This document shows, one piece after another, positions 51,352 through 63,071 of a stretch of DNA of 64,000 nucleotides. Each line of letters begins with the position of its first letter. The first letter of the stretch is position 1. Origin of the DNA: Phymatolithon calcareum (taxonomy: Eukaryota > Rhodophyta > Florideophyceae > Hapalidiales); contig OZ345366.1 of the NCBI GenBank assembly GCA_977006965.1, positions 310,001 to 374,000 on the forward strand, given 5' to 3'. The notes beneath the pieces were generated by a model that was given only the letters and a program-made list of their open reading frames with translations, was not told where the DNA came from and made no database searches. A program made the position numbers and the translations under genes.

Positions 51352-52370
51352 TCAACGCCCACACTTTGGTGGGTCACCAACGGGGTGCAACACATCCCTA
51401 CTGTATCGCAATGGACTTCTCGCGGCAACTACGAAAGTAGAGGGCACCGTCAAGATAACACCTTCAAAAACAGCGCGAACCGTGACTGCAGCCCAACACC
51501 CAACGTCCTGCACAATGCGCCTCTGACTGCCGGCGATGCACGTCTCCTCACCGTCAAAGTCTCCCAAAATCAATCCATCGCGCTCGTGCATGACTTTCGC
51601 GTCCGTGACGGGGCACACTCCTCCAATCCGCCGCAATACACCACGGTGGCGATCTTCGCGCCATGCCTCGCGAACGCCTTCCCCCTGCTAGGTATAACTA
51701 CCGGCTCGTAAACGCCGAGTACGACGCGGTACGAGACAGCAGGGTGCTCGAGCGGCCGGAGAATATTGTACACAGAGTTGAGACCGAGGTCCTTCCGGAC
51801 GCCGCCTGCAGCGGCGACAGAGGGGTCAGGGAGCCGCACAAACAGCAAGCCCATGACCACCGCGTGTACGCTGCAGTTGATAAAAGGCGTCATCGGTACT
51901 GGACTCGACACCGAGCTCCGCGACGACGCCCGTCGGTCCGGATGTCAACGAAGCAGAGCGATTGTCCAAGCTGGTGACGCGGCAGACTCCGCTAGCCTCT
52001 ATAATCGTAGGTCGGGATGTTCACTGTGCTTCTGCCCGTCCCTACGATGTCCACCACAGGGTACGTGATGTCCGAGTTCCCCAGTGAACGCAGCACCGAC
52101 GCGACAGACGAGAGTGCAATTGATGATACGCCTGACGGCGGCTGCAGGCCTAAGAAAGCGCCCACCTCCGCATTGGCCACTGTCCCTAGCCGCAGCCCGT
52201 CCACAGGCACGGGTACTGCCTCACCGGTACCTTCCCCAAGACCCTCACCGAACAGAAGCTTCTCCAGGCAGGGGCGCAGCGGCAGGAGCGCAGGCGCCCG
52301 CATCACAGTGCATACCACCGGCTTTGTCATCGTCGTTGGAAAGCAAGCGTGAGCCCTGCGCCGCGATCCG
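51352..52370 (-). pseudogene. trpD: anthranilate phosphoribosyltransferase (trpD-like) pseudogene
   Basis: On the minus strand three frames in succession resemble TrpD. The first (52370-51992) has LRPCLEKLLFGEGL, a NAEVGAFLGLQPPSG block, and YPVVDIVGTG, the start of the PRPP-binding motif. Instead of the GGDG-TFNIST continuation it reads RSTVNIPT and stops. The second (51911-51570) has RLPDPSVAAAGGVRKDLGL, then NSVYNILRPLEHPA and VVLGVYEP, matching the VRKELG-RT-FN-LGPL-NP block. The third (51636-51352) resembles the C-terminus. Frameshifts, stops and loss of about 40 residues between NIPT and the second part show that it is dead. TrpD makes phosphoribosyl anthranilate in tryptophan synthesis. 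The working gene must lie elsewhere. Confidence 0.72.
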
Positions 52371-53019
52371 CACCAGAAGCGCGTGCACCGGGCGCGCGCA
52401 ATTAGCGCGGGGTCGGAAAGGCCGTCATGGTGATGCTGCGCCTGCCTGTTGGAAAAGCCTTGATAGCGAACGCGCATCCGATCTTTTGTACAATGATTAC
52501 CTCTAGGGTCGAACAGAGAGCGATTTCAGAATAGCACGCGGCGCTATGCACGCCACATTCGCGGATACCCGCACAATACCATCATCTTTTGGCATCCGTC
52601 CCCCCGTCAACTGCACACCAAGACCCGCGCGCCAAGACCCAATCAAGGTGCGCTGATGCGCGCGAGGCGACCGGCGCCGCCGCTTTTTTCCCCATCGTCG
52701 GCGGACAAACGTGCGGCCCGCGGCACGATCAGCACCAGGAGTGCGCGTGTCGGACATACGCGATAAGCGCCAAGGCGGGATGTGCTGCGTGATGCACGGC
52801 CACCAACGTTTATTCGCAGAACATTCCCTGATGCATATTGCATTGTTGGAGCACGTCGAATGTTTCATACTGTACGATGCTTGCCGCTCAATCCTCCAAT
52901 TGTTCTGTAGCATTCGATTAGCCGTGTTTTTGCGCAATTCAGCCACAACACTTTGGCATTGCAACTGGTCGTCAGAACTCAGAACTTGTTCTGTATCCTT
53001 GGGCCGCACGGAGAACGAG

Positions 53020-56000
53020 ATGGCGACGCCAACACCAGACGCCACTGTCGCAGCTGAAGCTTCGAGAAAGATCTTCTCCGAAGCTGATCCAACCGTTCTA
53101 GTCGTGTACTTTCTCGCGTTTGGAATCTGGACCGCGGCCGCCGCAAACGATTTCATCAGCTCTGCCTGGAAAACCGTGCGCCAGACTCGACGAAGAGGAA
53201 AGCTTCATGCTGCTCTTGCATTCATCCCCATGATCCTCATCAGCGTGTACATCCTTTTCCAGCACAAAACGAAAGACTATAAGGAAATGGGGGCGGCGCT
53301 ACTAGCTCTTGGGTTTGCTGTGCTGCATCTTGGTCGAACATTCATGGGTTTATGGCAGCTCCGTGTATTCAAGCAATGGACTATATCTTGCATCAAATCC
53401 ATGGAATCTCTCGGATACGAAACACGCATGCCTGACAACGATACCCGTACCGCAGACGACAGTGACAGCGACAATGACGATTTTGACAATACCAGTGAAA
53501 TTGAAAATGAAGATGGGCTTAATGGCGAAATTCGCAGTGATGATGCGCATGTTGAAGAGCGAAATGGAGGTGGAAATCCTGGAGAGGATGACAGCACTAA
53601 CACGGTCAATGCCGATGAAAGTAGCAATGTAGATGCTGGCAGTCACGAAAATCCGCAAGACCACGGACTATGGCTTCCAGCGTTCTTGCAAACGTTTCTG
53701 CCTGCTAGTCTCTTGGATGGCAAAGATGATCGGGTGGATCAAATTGCGGATGCCATTCTCGTCAATGATAGTCTTATTGACAATCGTTTCTCAGATGTCC
53801 CGACCGTGTGCAATTTTCGCCTATTTTCCAAAAGCGAGGAAAGAACCATGAAGACACAAAAATCACCTATCAGCCGTTTGTATTTGCGCTTCCGGTACGG
53901 AATTGTGAATATCCTCTGCGCTTGCCGTTTGCTGTTTTCTCTCACTTTCCTGAAGGCTCCGCTTGTATACAATACGAAGTCAGGTCCGCGTCTTGTTCCT
54001 CGGCGCCCTGAATCGGTTTGGTTGAGCTGGGCGACTGCGCTTGTTGCCCAAGTAGGGTGGATGGTCGATGACATCTCTCACACCGATCCAGATGCGCCTG
54101 CAACATATGCAGAGCGTCGCAACCATTTCGCCGAGCAAATTCTTATCAACGCAGCATTGCATACACAGAGGATGAGGAAGGATGCAAGGGAAGGCTATTC
54201 ACCCGAAGCCAGTGACGATCAAGACGGGAGAACGATGTCTGGTTTTCTCGCCTTTCAGGACTGGCACAATTATCCAAAGCTGTGCGGCGGACAATTTTGC
54301 AAACGAGAGTTTTTGAAGCGGGCTTGCAAAATTGGGAGTGGATTTCCATATCGTGTGCGACACTCAAAGGCCATGGAAACAAGTGGTAGTGCTAGGCGTT
54401 ATGGTTACGGCCATTTTGAATCTGAGTTACGTCGAGCACGTGAGGCACTGCCCCCGGAAATCGAAACCCGCGCAGCAAGCTTCGATGTGAATAAGCTGGA
54501 ATGGTTTGCCATTTTCGTCAGCGTCGAGAATTGGACATCCGAGAGGTCATCAGACATGGAAGCAGACGATGTTAATGGTTCGAAATTGGATGCAGATTCC
54601 AAAGACGGGATTGAATCAGAAGACCTGGTCGCTGGAAACGATATCCCGATTGAGAATCTGAAGAAGCAGCTTGGCGTTGCCAAGGAACACAAATTCATTT
54701 TGGAGGAATCAAAGTTGCCATTCTTGAGAGGTGTATCAAATACTAATCTTTGGGGCAATCGCAATGTTCTCGAGGTCAGCTGCCAAATCGACAATTGGAT
54801 GGCACTCTGTGCTGGAGAACAGACTTCTTACATGGTGCATCACATCCCGTGGATGGAACGAAAGTTAAGTTCCGAGACGTTGTTTTCCGACAGGTCGTCG
54901 GATGGAAAGGCAAGCATCGAAAGGATAGTGCAAGAGAGTGCAGAATTCGAGAAATACCGCTTCATGTGTCAGATGGCAGTCGTTTCACCTGAACATTTCC
55001 ATTTGGAAAAATCGATCACGTTTCTTGGATGCAGCATGGAGATGCTTCGCACTTCTCTGGCCAAGTGGGTGGAGACCAACGAAGACTGCGGTGAAGGGTC
55101 CTGGAAGCCATCTCTCTCTTCTAATGGCAGTGACAAAAGAGGGAAAATGACTACGTTTGAGGGGTCTCCTGACTTCACTTCATGTGCGCAAAGCCTAAAA
55201 TGTGTACCAGACATGTCGCAGCGCTTTGTGAAAATGCGTATATTGTGGGAACTCCAAAATCATATTCAGAACTATCTTCAGGAAAATAGAGTTGGGCCCT
55301 GTAGCATTGAAGCCATGGCTCTATGCATACTGTCTTTTCCGGCGTTATCCATGGAAGTAAGACATGTTGAATCAACATATGGTGCCCTCAACGCCGTTAA
55401 TCGAAGAGATGAGACCGTGCTCTACTTGCAGAACGGGGACATGGAACCGTTCCAAGTACAAAACTACGAGTATGTCATTCATGCTTCTTGTGGACCTCAA
55501 GACTTTCAGTTGATATTGTCATTCGAAGCTCCGAAAGTGAATTCAAACTCTATGATTTCGCTGGAACTTTGCGAGGCAGAAGGCAGAAGTGCATCATGTT
55601 TTGATTGGGAAATGTGGAGAAATGCATTCTTCGGACGTTTGGAGGCATGTCGGCGATGGAAGGAGAATATTGGTCTCCTGAGCTTTCCATTGATTTCCTC
55701 AACACAGCACATAACGTCAGGGGTACAGAAGGTGAAGATATCCACGACTGCATTAAATCTGCACAGCGGTATTGGGCCTACAATATCGGTTTGGAACGGC
55801 TGGCTTCCTCACTGTGACAGCATATGCATGTATGAGATCGCTACCGAAGGATTCATTCTGCAGTCACGATTCGTTTCTGGTCAAACTGTCCCAGTTGATT
55901 CAGGCGCATATGCGAAAGTGCGGTTTACGATACCTCGAGAAATCTGGGAAGCAGTAGATTACGTTGAAGCAAACGGAGCATCATTGAATATGGCTTCTCT

Positions 56001-59000
56001 TGCAGCACAGGACTTCCTACATGGTGCGTTTCTGTTGGAAGGACCGACGAAAATGCAATTTCCTCTTGAACGAGCGGAAATGCTGTCGTCACAGGACTCA
56101 AATGCAGACACCAGCTTAGCTCTGCGACTCATTGAGAGTGCAGCTATCGACGAAATGAGCATTGAGGCTCTTGGAAAAGCGATACGGATGTTGCTACGCA
56201 AGGGAAAAGCGGGTACGATTCGTCGAGCAGTGCAACTGGTGGAACGATTTTACATTCACATGAGCAACGATACTGGCAATATAGACCGAAATGAGCGCAA
56301 TCTCTCTTCATTGTTCTGCAAAGAACCATATGTGAAGGCGGTCACATCACTCTTTGAGGAAATTTTCAAGGCCTCTGAATTCGACCTACTTGTGGCTGAG
56401 AAGTACAAAACGTTCCTAATGCTTTTGAACGCTTTTGCAGGAAAAGGAACGCACGAAAATGCTATGCATGTGATGCTTCGGTCAATTATAAGCGGATATT
56501 GCTCAGCAGATACGTTTGCGTCGGCGGCGGCAATTTTGTTCTTTTTTGCTCACTTTCCCACGTACCCCAATTTTGAAGAATTTGCTCTGCTCTTTTTAGC
56601 ATATTCAAATTTTGCAAATGGGGCCGGGCCTTTGCAGCGGTCAGTGTTTAGAAGACGATCTTCTTTTTTGAAAGACATCAGGTATGCTGTTCACACGAAG
56701 ATGGGTGAAGCCATACTTGCAGTTGCGGGAAACGAAGGGGGTATAAATGCTCTAAAAGCGCTTCGAATAGATCCTCAAGATGCAGTTGACTTTTTGAACC
56801 GATCCATTCAAACAAAAGAACATACGTATGCAATGACAAGTCTTGGAAATTTGTACAGGGATGGGGCTCTCGGGATAAAGAAGAACATTCCCCGGGCTGT
56901 AGAGCTTTACAATAAGGCAATTGAAGAGGGTCGCACAGACGCAATGTTTAACCTTGCTGTTTTACTCTGTAACGCAGAAGAAGGGGTTGAACGGAATGTC
57001 CCTCGAGCAGTGGAGTTATTCAATCGGTCAATCGACGAAGGTGGTAATGTGGAAGCTATGAATTGGCTTGCAAACATGCTCCTCAATGGAGAGAACGGTG
57101 TTCAGAAAGATCCTCCCCAAGCGGTCGAACTCTGGTCAAAAGCAATCGATGGAGGGCATACATGGGCCATGTGCCGCCTTGGTTCTTTACTCTCTAACGG
57201 AGAAGAAGGGGTTGCACGGAATGTTCCTCGAGCAGTGGAGTTATTCAATCGGTCAATCGACGGAGGTGGTAATGTGGAAGCTATGAATTGGCTTGCGGAC
57301 ATGATCCTTAATGGAGAGAACGGTGTTCAGAAAGACCCTCCCTGGGCGGTCGAACTGTGCTCAAGAGCAATCGAAGAAGGAGGGCATACAAAGGCAATGT
57401 TTAACCTTGCTGTTTTGCTCTGTAACGGAGAAGAAGGAGTTGAACCTAATGTCCCTCGAGCAGTGGAGTTATTCAATCGGTCAATCGACGAAGGTGGTAA
57501 TGTGGAAGCTATGAATCGGCTTGCGGGAATTCTCTTCAATGGATGGAACGGTGTTCGGAAAGATCCTCCCCGAGCGGTGGAACTCTGGTCAAGAGCAATC
57601 GAAGAAGGAGGACATACATGGGCTATGTGTAAACTTGCTGTTCTACTCTGTAACGGAGAAGAAGGAGTTGAACCTAATGTCCCTCGAGCAGTGGAGTTAT
57701 TCAATCGGTCAATCGACGAAGGTGGTAATGTGGAAGCCATGAATCGGCTTGCGGGAGTTCTCCTCAATGGAGAGAACGATGTTCGGAAAGACCCTCCCCG
57801 AGCGGTGGAACTCTGGTCAAGAGCAATCGAAGATGGAGGGCACACAGGTGCAATGCACAGACTTGGTGCTTTACTCTGTAACGGAGGAGAAGGAGTTGAA
57901 CCGAATATTCCTCGAGCAGTGGAGTTACTCAATCGGTCAATCGACGAAGGTGGTAATGTGGAAGCTATGAATCGGCTTGCGGTCGTGCTCTTCAATGGAT
58001 GGAACGGTGCTCAGAAAGATCCTCCCCGAGCGGTGGAACTCTGGTCAAGAGCAATCGAAGAAGGAGGACATACATGGGCTATGTGTAAACTTGCTGTTTT
58101 ACTCTGTAACGGAGAAGAAGGAGTTGAACCTAATGTCCCTCGAGCAGTGGAGTTATTCAATCGTTCAATCGACGAAGGTGGTAATGTGGAAGCTATGAAT
58201 CGGCTTGCGGGAATTCTCTTCAATGGATGGAACGGTGTTCGGAAAGATCCTCCCCGAGCGGTGGAACTCTGGTCAAGAGCAATCGAAGAAGGAGGACATA
58301 CATGGGCTATGTTTAAACTTGCTGTTCTACTCTGTAACGGAGAAGAAGGAGTTGAACCTAATGTCCCTCGAGCAGTGGAGTTATTCAATCGTTCAATCGA
58401 CGAAGGTGGTAATGTGGAAGCTATGAATCGGCTTGCGGGAATTCTCCTCAATGGATGGAACGGTGTTCGGAAAGACCCTCCCCGAGCGGTGGAACTCTGG
58501 TCAAGAGCAATCGAAGATGGAGGGCACACAGGTGCAATGCACAGACTTGGTGCTTTACTCTGTAACGGAGGAGAAGGAGTTGAACCGAATATTCCTCGAG
58601 CAGTGGAGTTATTCAATCGGTCAATCGACGAAGGTGGTAATGTGGAAGCCATGAATCGGCTTGCGGTCGTGCTCTTCAATGGAGGGAACGGTGTTCGGAA
58701 AGACCCTCCCCGAGCGGTGGAACTCTGGTCAAGAGCAATCGAAGAAGGAGGACATACATGGGCTATGTTTAACCTTGCTGTTCTACTCTGTAACGGAGAA
58801 GAAGGAGTTGAACCTAATGTCCCTCGAGCAGTGGAGTTATTCAATCGGTCAATCGACGAAGGTGGTAATGTGGAAGCTATGAATCGGCTTGCGGGAATTC
58901 TCTTCAATGGATGGAACGGTGCTCAGAAAGATCCTCCCCGAGCGGTGGAACTCTGGTCAAGAGCAATCGAAGACGGAGGACATACATGGGCTATGTTTAT

Positions 59001-59906
59001 CCTTGCTGTTTTACTCTGTAACGGAGAAGAAGGAGTTGAACCTAATGTCCCTCGAGCAGTGGAGTTATTCAATCGTTCAATCGACGAAGGTGGTAATGTG
59101 GAAGCTATGAATCGGCTTGCGGTCGTGCTCTTCAATGGATGGAACGGTGTTCGGAAAGATCCTCCCCGAGCGGTGGAACTCTGGTCAAGAGCAATCGAAG
59201 ACGGAGGACATACATGGGCTATGTTAATCTTGCTGTTTTACTCTGTAACAGAGAAGAAGGAGTTGAACCTAATGTCCCTCGAGCAGTGGAGTTATTCAAT
59301 CGGTCAATCGACGAAGGTGGTAATGTGGAAGCTATGAATTGGCTTGCGGTCGTGCTCCTCAATGGAGAGAACGGTGTTCGGAAAGACCCTCCCCGAGCGG
59401 TGGAACTCTGGTCAAGAGCAATTGAAGATGGAGGGCACACAGGTGCAATGCACAGACTTGGTGCTTTACTCTGTCGCGGAGAAGAAGGGGTTGAACGGAA
59501 TGTTCCTCGGGCTATGGAGCTATTCAATCGATCTATCAACGAAGGTGCTAACGTGAACGCTATGAACCACTTGGCTGTTTTGTTCCTTAATGGAGAGAAC
59601 GGTGTCCAGAGAGACCATACTCGGGCCATCGAACTCTTATTGAGAGCAATAGAAGGAGGACACACAGGGGCCATGACAAACCTTGCGTGCTTGCTTAGTG
59701 ATGGAAAAGAGGGCGTTGAGCAGGATGTGCCGCGGGCTGCGGAGCTATTCAATAGAGCAGTGAATGAAGGTAGTGATGCCCATGCTATGATCCGACTAGG
59801 TCTTCTTCTCATGAAGGGGGAGAACGGGGTGCAGCAAGATCGTCGTCGGGCCGAGGAACTATACAGAAGGGCGGAACTACATTTTCAGGATCTCGTGCAA
59901 GAATAA
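53020..59906 (+). CDS. giant membrane-anchored Sel1-repeat protein, one frameshift
   Basis: The likely start is ATG 53020 (MATPTPDAT); the frame is open further upstream but that part looks non-coding. Residues about 25-42, 62-80 and 89-107 are membrane segments. About 130-200 is acidic (Asp/Glu/Asn). Another hydrophobic stretch lies near 290-315. Residues about 320-1250 have no domain I know. From about 56770 to the end there are roughly 27 Sel1-like repeats of 38 residues (PRAVELFNRSIDEGGNVEAM type). A missing T near 59224 moves the frame, so the first frame ends at 59337 while the repeat frame continues to a stop at 59904-59906. Joined, it would be about 2290 residues. Sel1 arrays are scaffolds for protein complexes. 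The gene is single-exon. The break may be real or a sequence error. Confidence 0.8.
56779..59880 (+). repeat. Sel1 repeat array, 228-bp dimer units
   Basis: The landmark CCTCGAGCAGTGGAG and its variants recur at 57001, 57226, 57454, 57682, 57910, 58138, 58366, 58594, 58822, 59050, 59277, 59505 and about 59730. The steps are 228 bp, with 225-bp steps at the edges and 227 bp across the frameshift. Each unit encodes two different 38-residue Sel1 repeats (ELFNRSIDEGGNVEAM type and ELWSRAIEEGGHT-AM type). The middle units are nearly identical in DNA and the outer units are diverged, the usual sign of recent unequal exchange in the centre. Confidence 0.9.
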
Positions 59907-60096
59907 AGCTTGAGTTTCACTAAGCCTATTCTGTAGAAGACATACATTTTAAAAAAATAGTTAAGATTTGGAAGTAAAAGGATTCCATTTTGCGACAAGA
60001 TCTATGAGCAGGATTATGGGTCAGGGTTCAGCCAATCGTGCAGTATCGAAGTTGCTTGGTCGGAATAACTGCCCTGCCTGAGGACGTCTTGAATAT
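59907..60096. other. 3' flank of the Sel1 gene
   Basis: A short AT-rich stretch with a run of A at about 59952-59957. No gene. Confidence 0.4.
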
Positions 60097-61555
60097 TGAG
60101 GAAATTCGCTGCATGGACCGAAAAAGTTGGCAAAATTCGCTAAATCGGCACCCCTTGCAATAACTACTACTCGTTATGATACACAGAGCACTCCACAGAA
60201 ATAAACTTATCAAAAAGATAATATTTATTTCATGCGCAACTCGCTATGCTTCAGCTCCTCGTCGCAAGTAGCATCTCCGTCATCGCAGGCGGTGAGGTCA
60301 ATTATCATGGACTGAGCCGCTTTGTCGATGTGTTTTCGCTTCACCTCAACAATATTGCGAATGTCCGGCCTGGCGTGTCTGCGAGAAGTGACCGTTGTTT
60401 CCGCACGAGGAGCCGTGACGGGACCTCATTTTGGACGGGAAGTAGGGCCTCTTGCGCTTGCGGTCCAGCTTAGCGACAAGGTCAAACGGACCAAATCATC
60501 CTGTACTAGCTGTTAACCAGTGACTGCAACACGAATGATGATGCCCTCGTGTTGCTTGGCCCACGTTATCAATAGCCATGCGTCCCACACCAGATCTTGT
60601 TTCACGGGTCGAATGCGGCTCGATGCTGCGCCAAGCGTCTAGAGCAGTACAAAAGTGCAATGACAACGTGGCTACATGGCCGCTGGTGCTCTTCAAAGTG
60701 GTGACAAGAGCATGTAGCGTGGTAGTCGCTGTTAACTACGGGAATGCTGTCACTTGGCTGCTAACAACAAACCTCAGCATGTCACTTTCGATGACCTCCG
60801 GCTCCACAAGCAGCTTCTCCGCTCAGAGGATTTTTCCTAGTGCTTCTTGCAGCAGCAAGGCGTGAGGAACTTGCCTGTCGATATGCCTTGCCAATAGACG
60901 TGTTGTGGGCGATTAAGAGGTTGACAACGTTTTCTTACTCCAGGGCAGTCACCTACACTTAGCACGAGCTCCTTCTTCTCCATGAGTTCAGACGGTTCGG
61001 GCGAGAGCGTTGCGAGTTAGCTCAGCAATCGAATGCGACGAGGTGCAGAGAACTTTTCGTAGCGGATTAGTAGTGTAAAGATAAGGAAGCTGATTGAAGA
61101 TATGGGTAGTCAAGGAGCATGGGCAATTGGTACACTCAGCAGAACCCTGAAGAAGCCTAAATGGACCCCTACCGAAGAGAATGAAGTGGCGCGAGCCATT
61201 GACGTGATATTATGCAATTCTAAATAAGATAACTGACAACTCTCGACGCTAAACGTGCCGACTTTCCTCAAGTTGGGACACATGGTACCTTCTCAATAAA
61301 TCCTCTTAACGTGTAATGATAAGCGGCTGTCTAGCTGAAATCATAACGAGTAGTAGTGTTTGTAAGGGTGCCGATTTAGCGAATTTTACCACCTTTTTCG
61401 GTCCATGCAGCGAATTTCCTCAAATAAATATTATCTTTTTGATAAGTTTATTTCTGTGGAGTGCTCTGTGTATCATAACGAGTAGTAGTTATTGCAAGGG
61501 GTGCCGATTTAGCGAATTTTGCCAACTTTTTCGGTCCATGCAGCGAATTTCCTCA
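60097..61555. repeat. 134-bp inverted repeat pair around 1.19 kb
   Basis: 60097-60230 is the reverse complement of 61422-61555, essentially without difference by eye. The right copy is preceded by a partial direct copy (about 61336-61421) sharing ATCATAACGAGTAGTAG, GTGCCGATTTAGCGAATTTT and CATGCAGCGAATTTCCTCA. The arrangement could be a foldback/TIR element or a local inverted duplication. No clear target duplication was found outside the arms. Confidence 0.7.
60240..61060 (-). pseudogene. degenerate coding remnant, unidentified
   Basis: On the minus strand several frames give protein-like stretches in a consistent order: LLLQEALGKIL, AEKLLVEPEVIESDMLRFVVSSQ, TTLKSTSGHVATLSLHFCTALDAW, RMAIDNVGQATRG, VQDDLVRLTLSLSW and finally RPDIRNIVEVKRKHIDKAAQSM to an ELRMK stop near 60235. 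Stops and shifts separate them. It looks like the 3' end of a dead gene lying between the arms of the inverted repeat. I do not recognise the family. Confidence 0.4.
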
Positions 61556-62890
61556 TTAAAATTCGGTAGGGCACCTCTCCTGCTTTTGTCACCCTTCTAA
61601 CATTCCCCTGCTGATACTTGTGCAAAATCAAAATACACGGAATATTATTGGGCAGAGTTCAATTGTCATACGCACGCTGCTCTTGAGCGAAGCGGAAGAG
61701 CACTCCTGGACATGATCGGGGCACCCAGCGCGCGCTTGCGCGTAGTACTGTGATGGTTGCTGTAACATCACCTGCCCTTTGCGCTACCGCTCTAAATTGA
61801 GTTAATCTGCAATACAAGTGAACGCGTCCCGGCATCTATCCCGCCGATCTGCTCGTTGTGCGGACTTAGCATTCCCTGCGCAAACCATGGGAATACTTCG
61901 CCCCATTTCAGTGTGACCGTGATCATGCGATGCGAAACTTGGAAATCCAGCAATGCCCGTCGTAGGGCGCATCCCGCTAGCGCGCTGCGCACGCCTTCCG
62001 CGAACAAATTGTGCGGTCCCACTTTAAGACTTCGATGGATAGGGATGTTTGTGAGGACAAGGTTTAAAACCTAAGTCATCGGTTATGCTCTGGGAGCAGC
62101 TTGCCGCCATACACCAACAAAACCTCAGCGCAATTGAATGGCACGTTTCCTTTGGTGTGGAGCTGCCATCGCGCTGGGCGCTCAACCTGTCCTTCGCGCA
62201 ATGTTCTCAGGTGGGCTATTGCGGAGCGCATCATAGCTGAGCGCGTAACGGACATCAGGTGGAGACGGCATTTCGGACACCTAACGGTTTACAAGTGACT
62301 GAACCGCGAACAAAGCCACCGTTCTTCTCATGAACGCGCCGGGCAAAACTCACTGCCTTTTCGGTGCAGCGGCGTCTGTGACATGCGCCGCCTGGGCATA
62401 ACGCATTGCGCGTCGTAGGGGTCGCCAGTCTGTCTCAGTAGCTACCGTTTCGCGCATGAGGCGCTATACTGCCGGAAGACTTTCTCAAGACATACCTGGA
62501 AACTCTAGACTTGTCCGCTCCGCGAACGCGAGATGTACGTCACCACGGTTCGTCGAGTGCCCGCGCAGTATGGGCATCCATATTCCCTGCAATATGCTTT
62601 CCATTCGCAACCGTTTCCTTGCGCCTATGCGCTCCGCTTGAAAGTCAAAAGTTCTCCTTGATGTGGTCGTCGCGCAAAACGGCCTCCCTGGCTCAGTGGT
62701 GCGCCGTTCCAGCGTGCAACACGGGCTTCAATTTCGCGAGGTCAAGCGTGTCAAGCGGACGCTGCTTGCACCGAGAGCCCTGTCGCGGGTGCGCTGCCTG
62801 TCATGATACAACCTGGACTCTGCTACTACTCTCCGGAGGAGAGACAGGCAGAATTCGTTCCCACAACCACAGCAAGAACACAAGATCTTG
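61556..62890. other. no supported gene
   Basis: Both strands carry medium frames (for example minus 61792-62022 with ALLDFQVSHRMITVTLKWGE, and plus 62456-62891) without known domains. An old coding relic is possible near 61790-62280. Confidence 0.35.
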
Positions 62891-63071
62891 AATTGTTTCT
62901 CAATCATATACGAGAACTGTCATACACAATGTCCTATTGGAGATGGTCTCTCCAAAATGGGGAGCACAGGACAGATCAAATTGTGATATCCCTGTCCAGA
63001 AGGCCTCGACGCCCCACAACTATGTGAGCAGCGCAAACCGCGGTACTTTTTGGGAAGCTTCGGTGCGGAAA

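Noticed and set aside
52711-53019. Extension of the Sel1 gene to the upstream ATG at 52711
   Set aside because: The extra 103 residues look non-coding (Cys/His-rich, no pattern); ATG 53020 directly precedes an organised N-terminus.
52503-53156. 217-codon minus-strand frame over the start of the Sel1 gene
   Set aside because: No domain, low-complexity Arg/Ser content, and it overlaps the convincing membrane-protein start on the plus strand.
57327-59812. Long minus-strand open frames across the Sel1 array (up to 298 codons)
   Set aside because: They repeat with the same 228-bp period and are antisense shadows of the repeat codons; the plus frame has the Sel1 pattern.
56779-59880. Regular repeats as a possible CRISPR-like or satellite array
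   Set aside because: Repeats are 228 bp, coding, and translate into Sel1 motifs; there are no short repeats with unique spacers.
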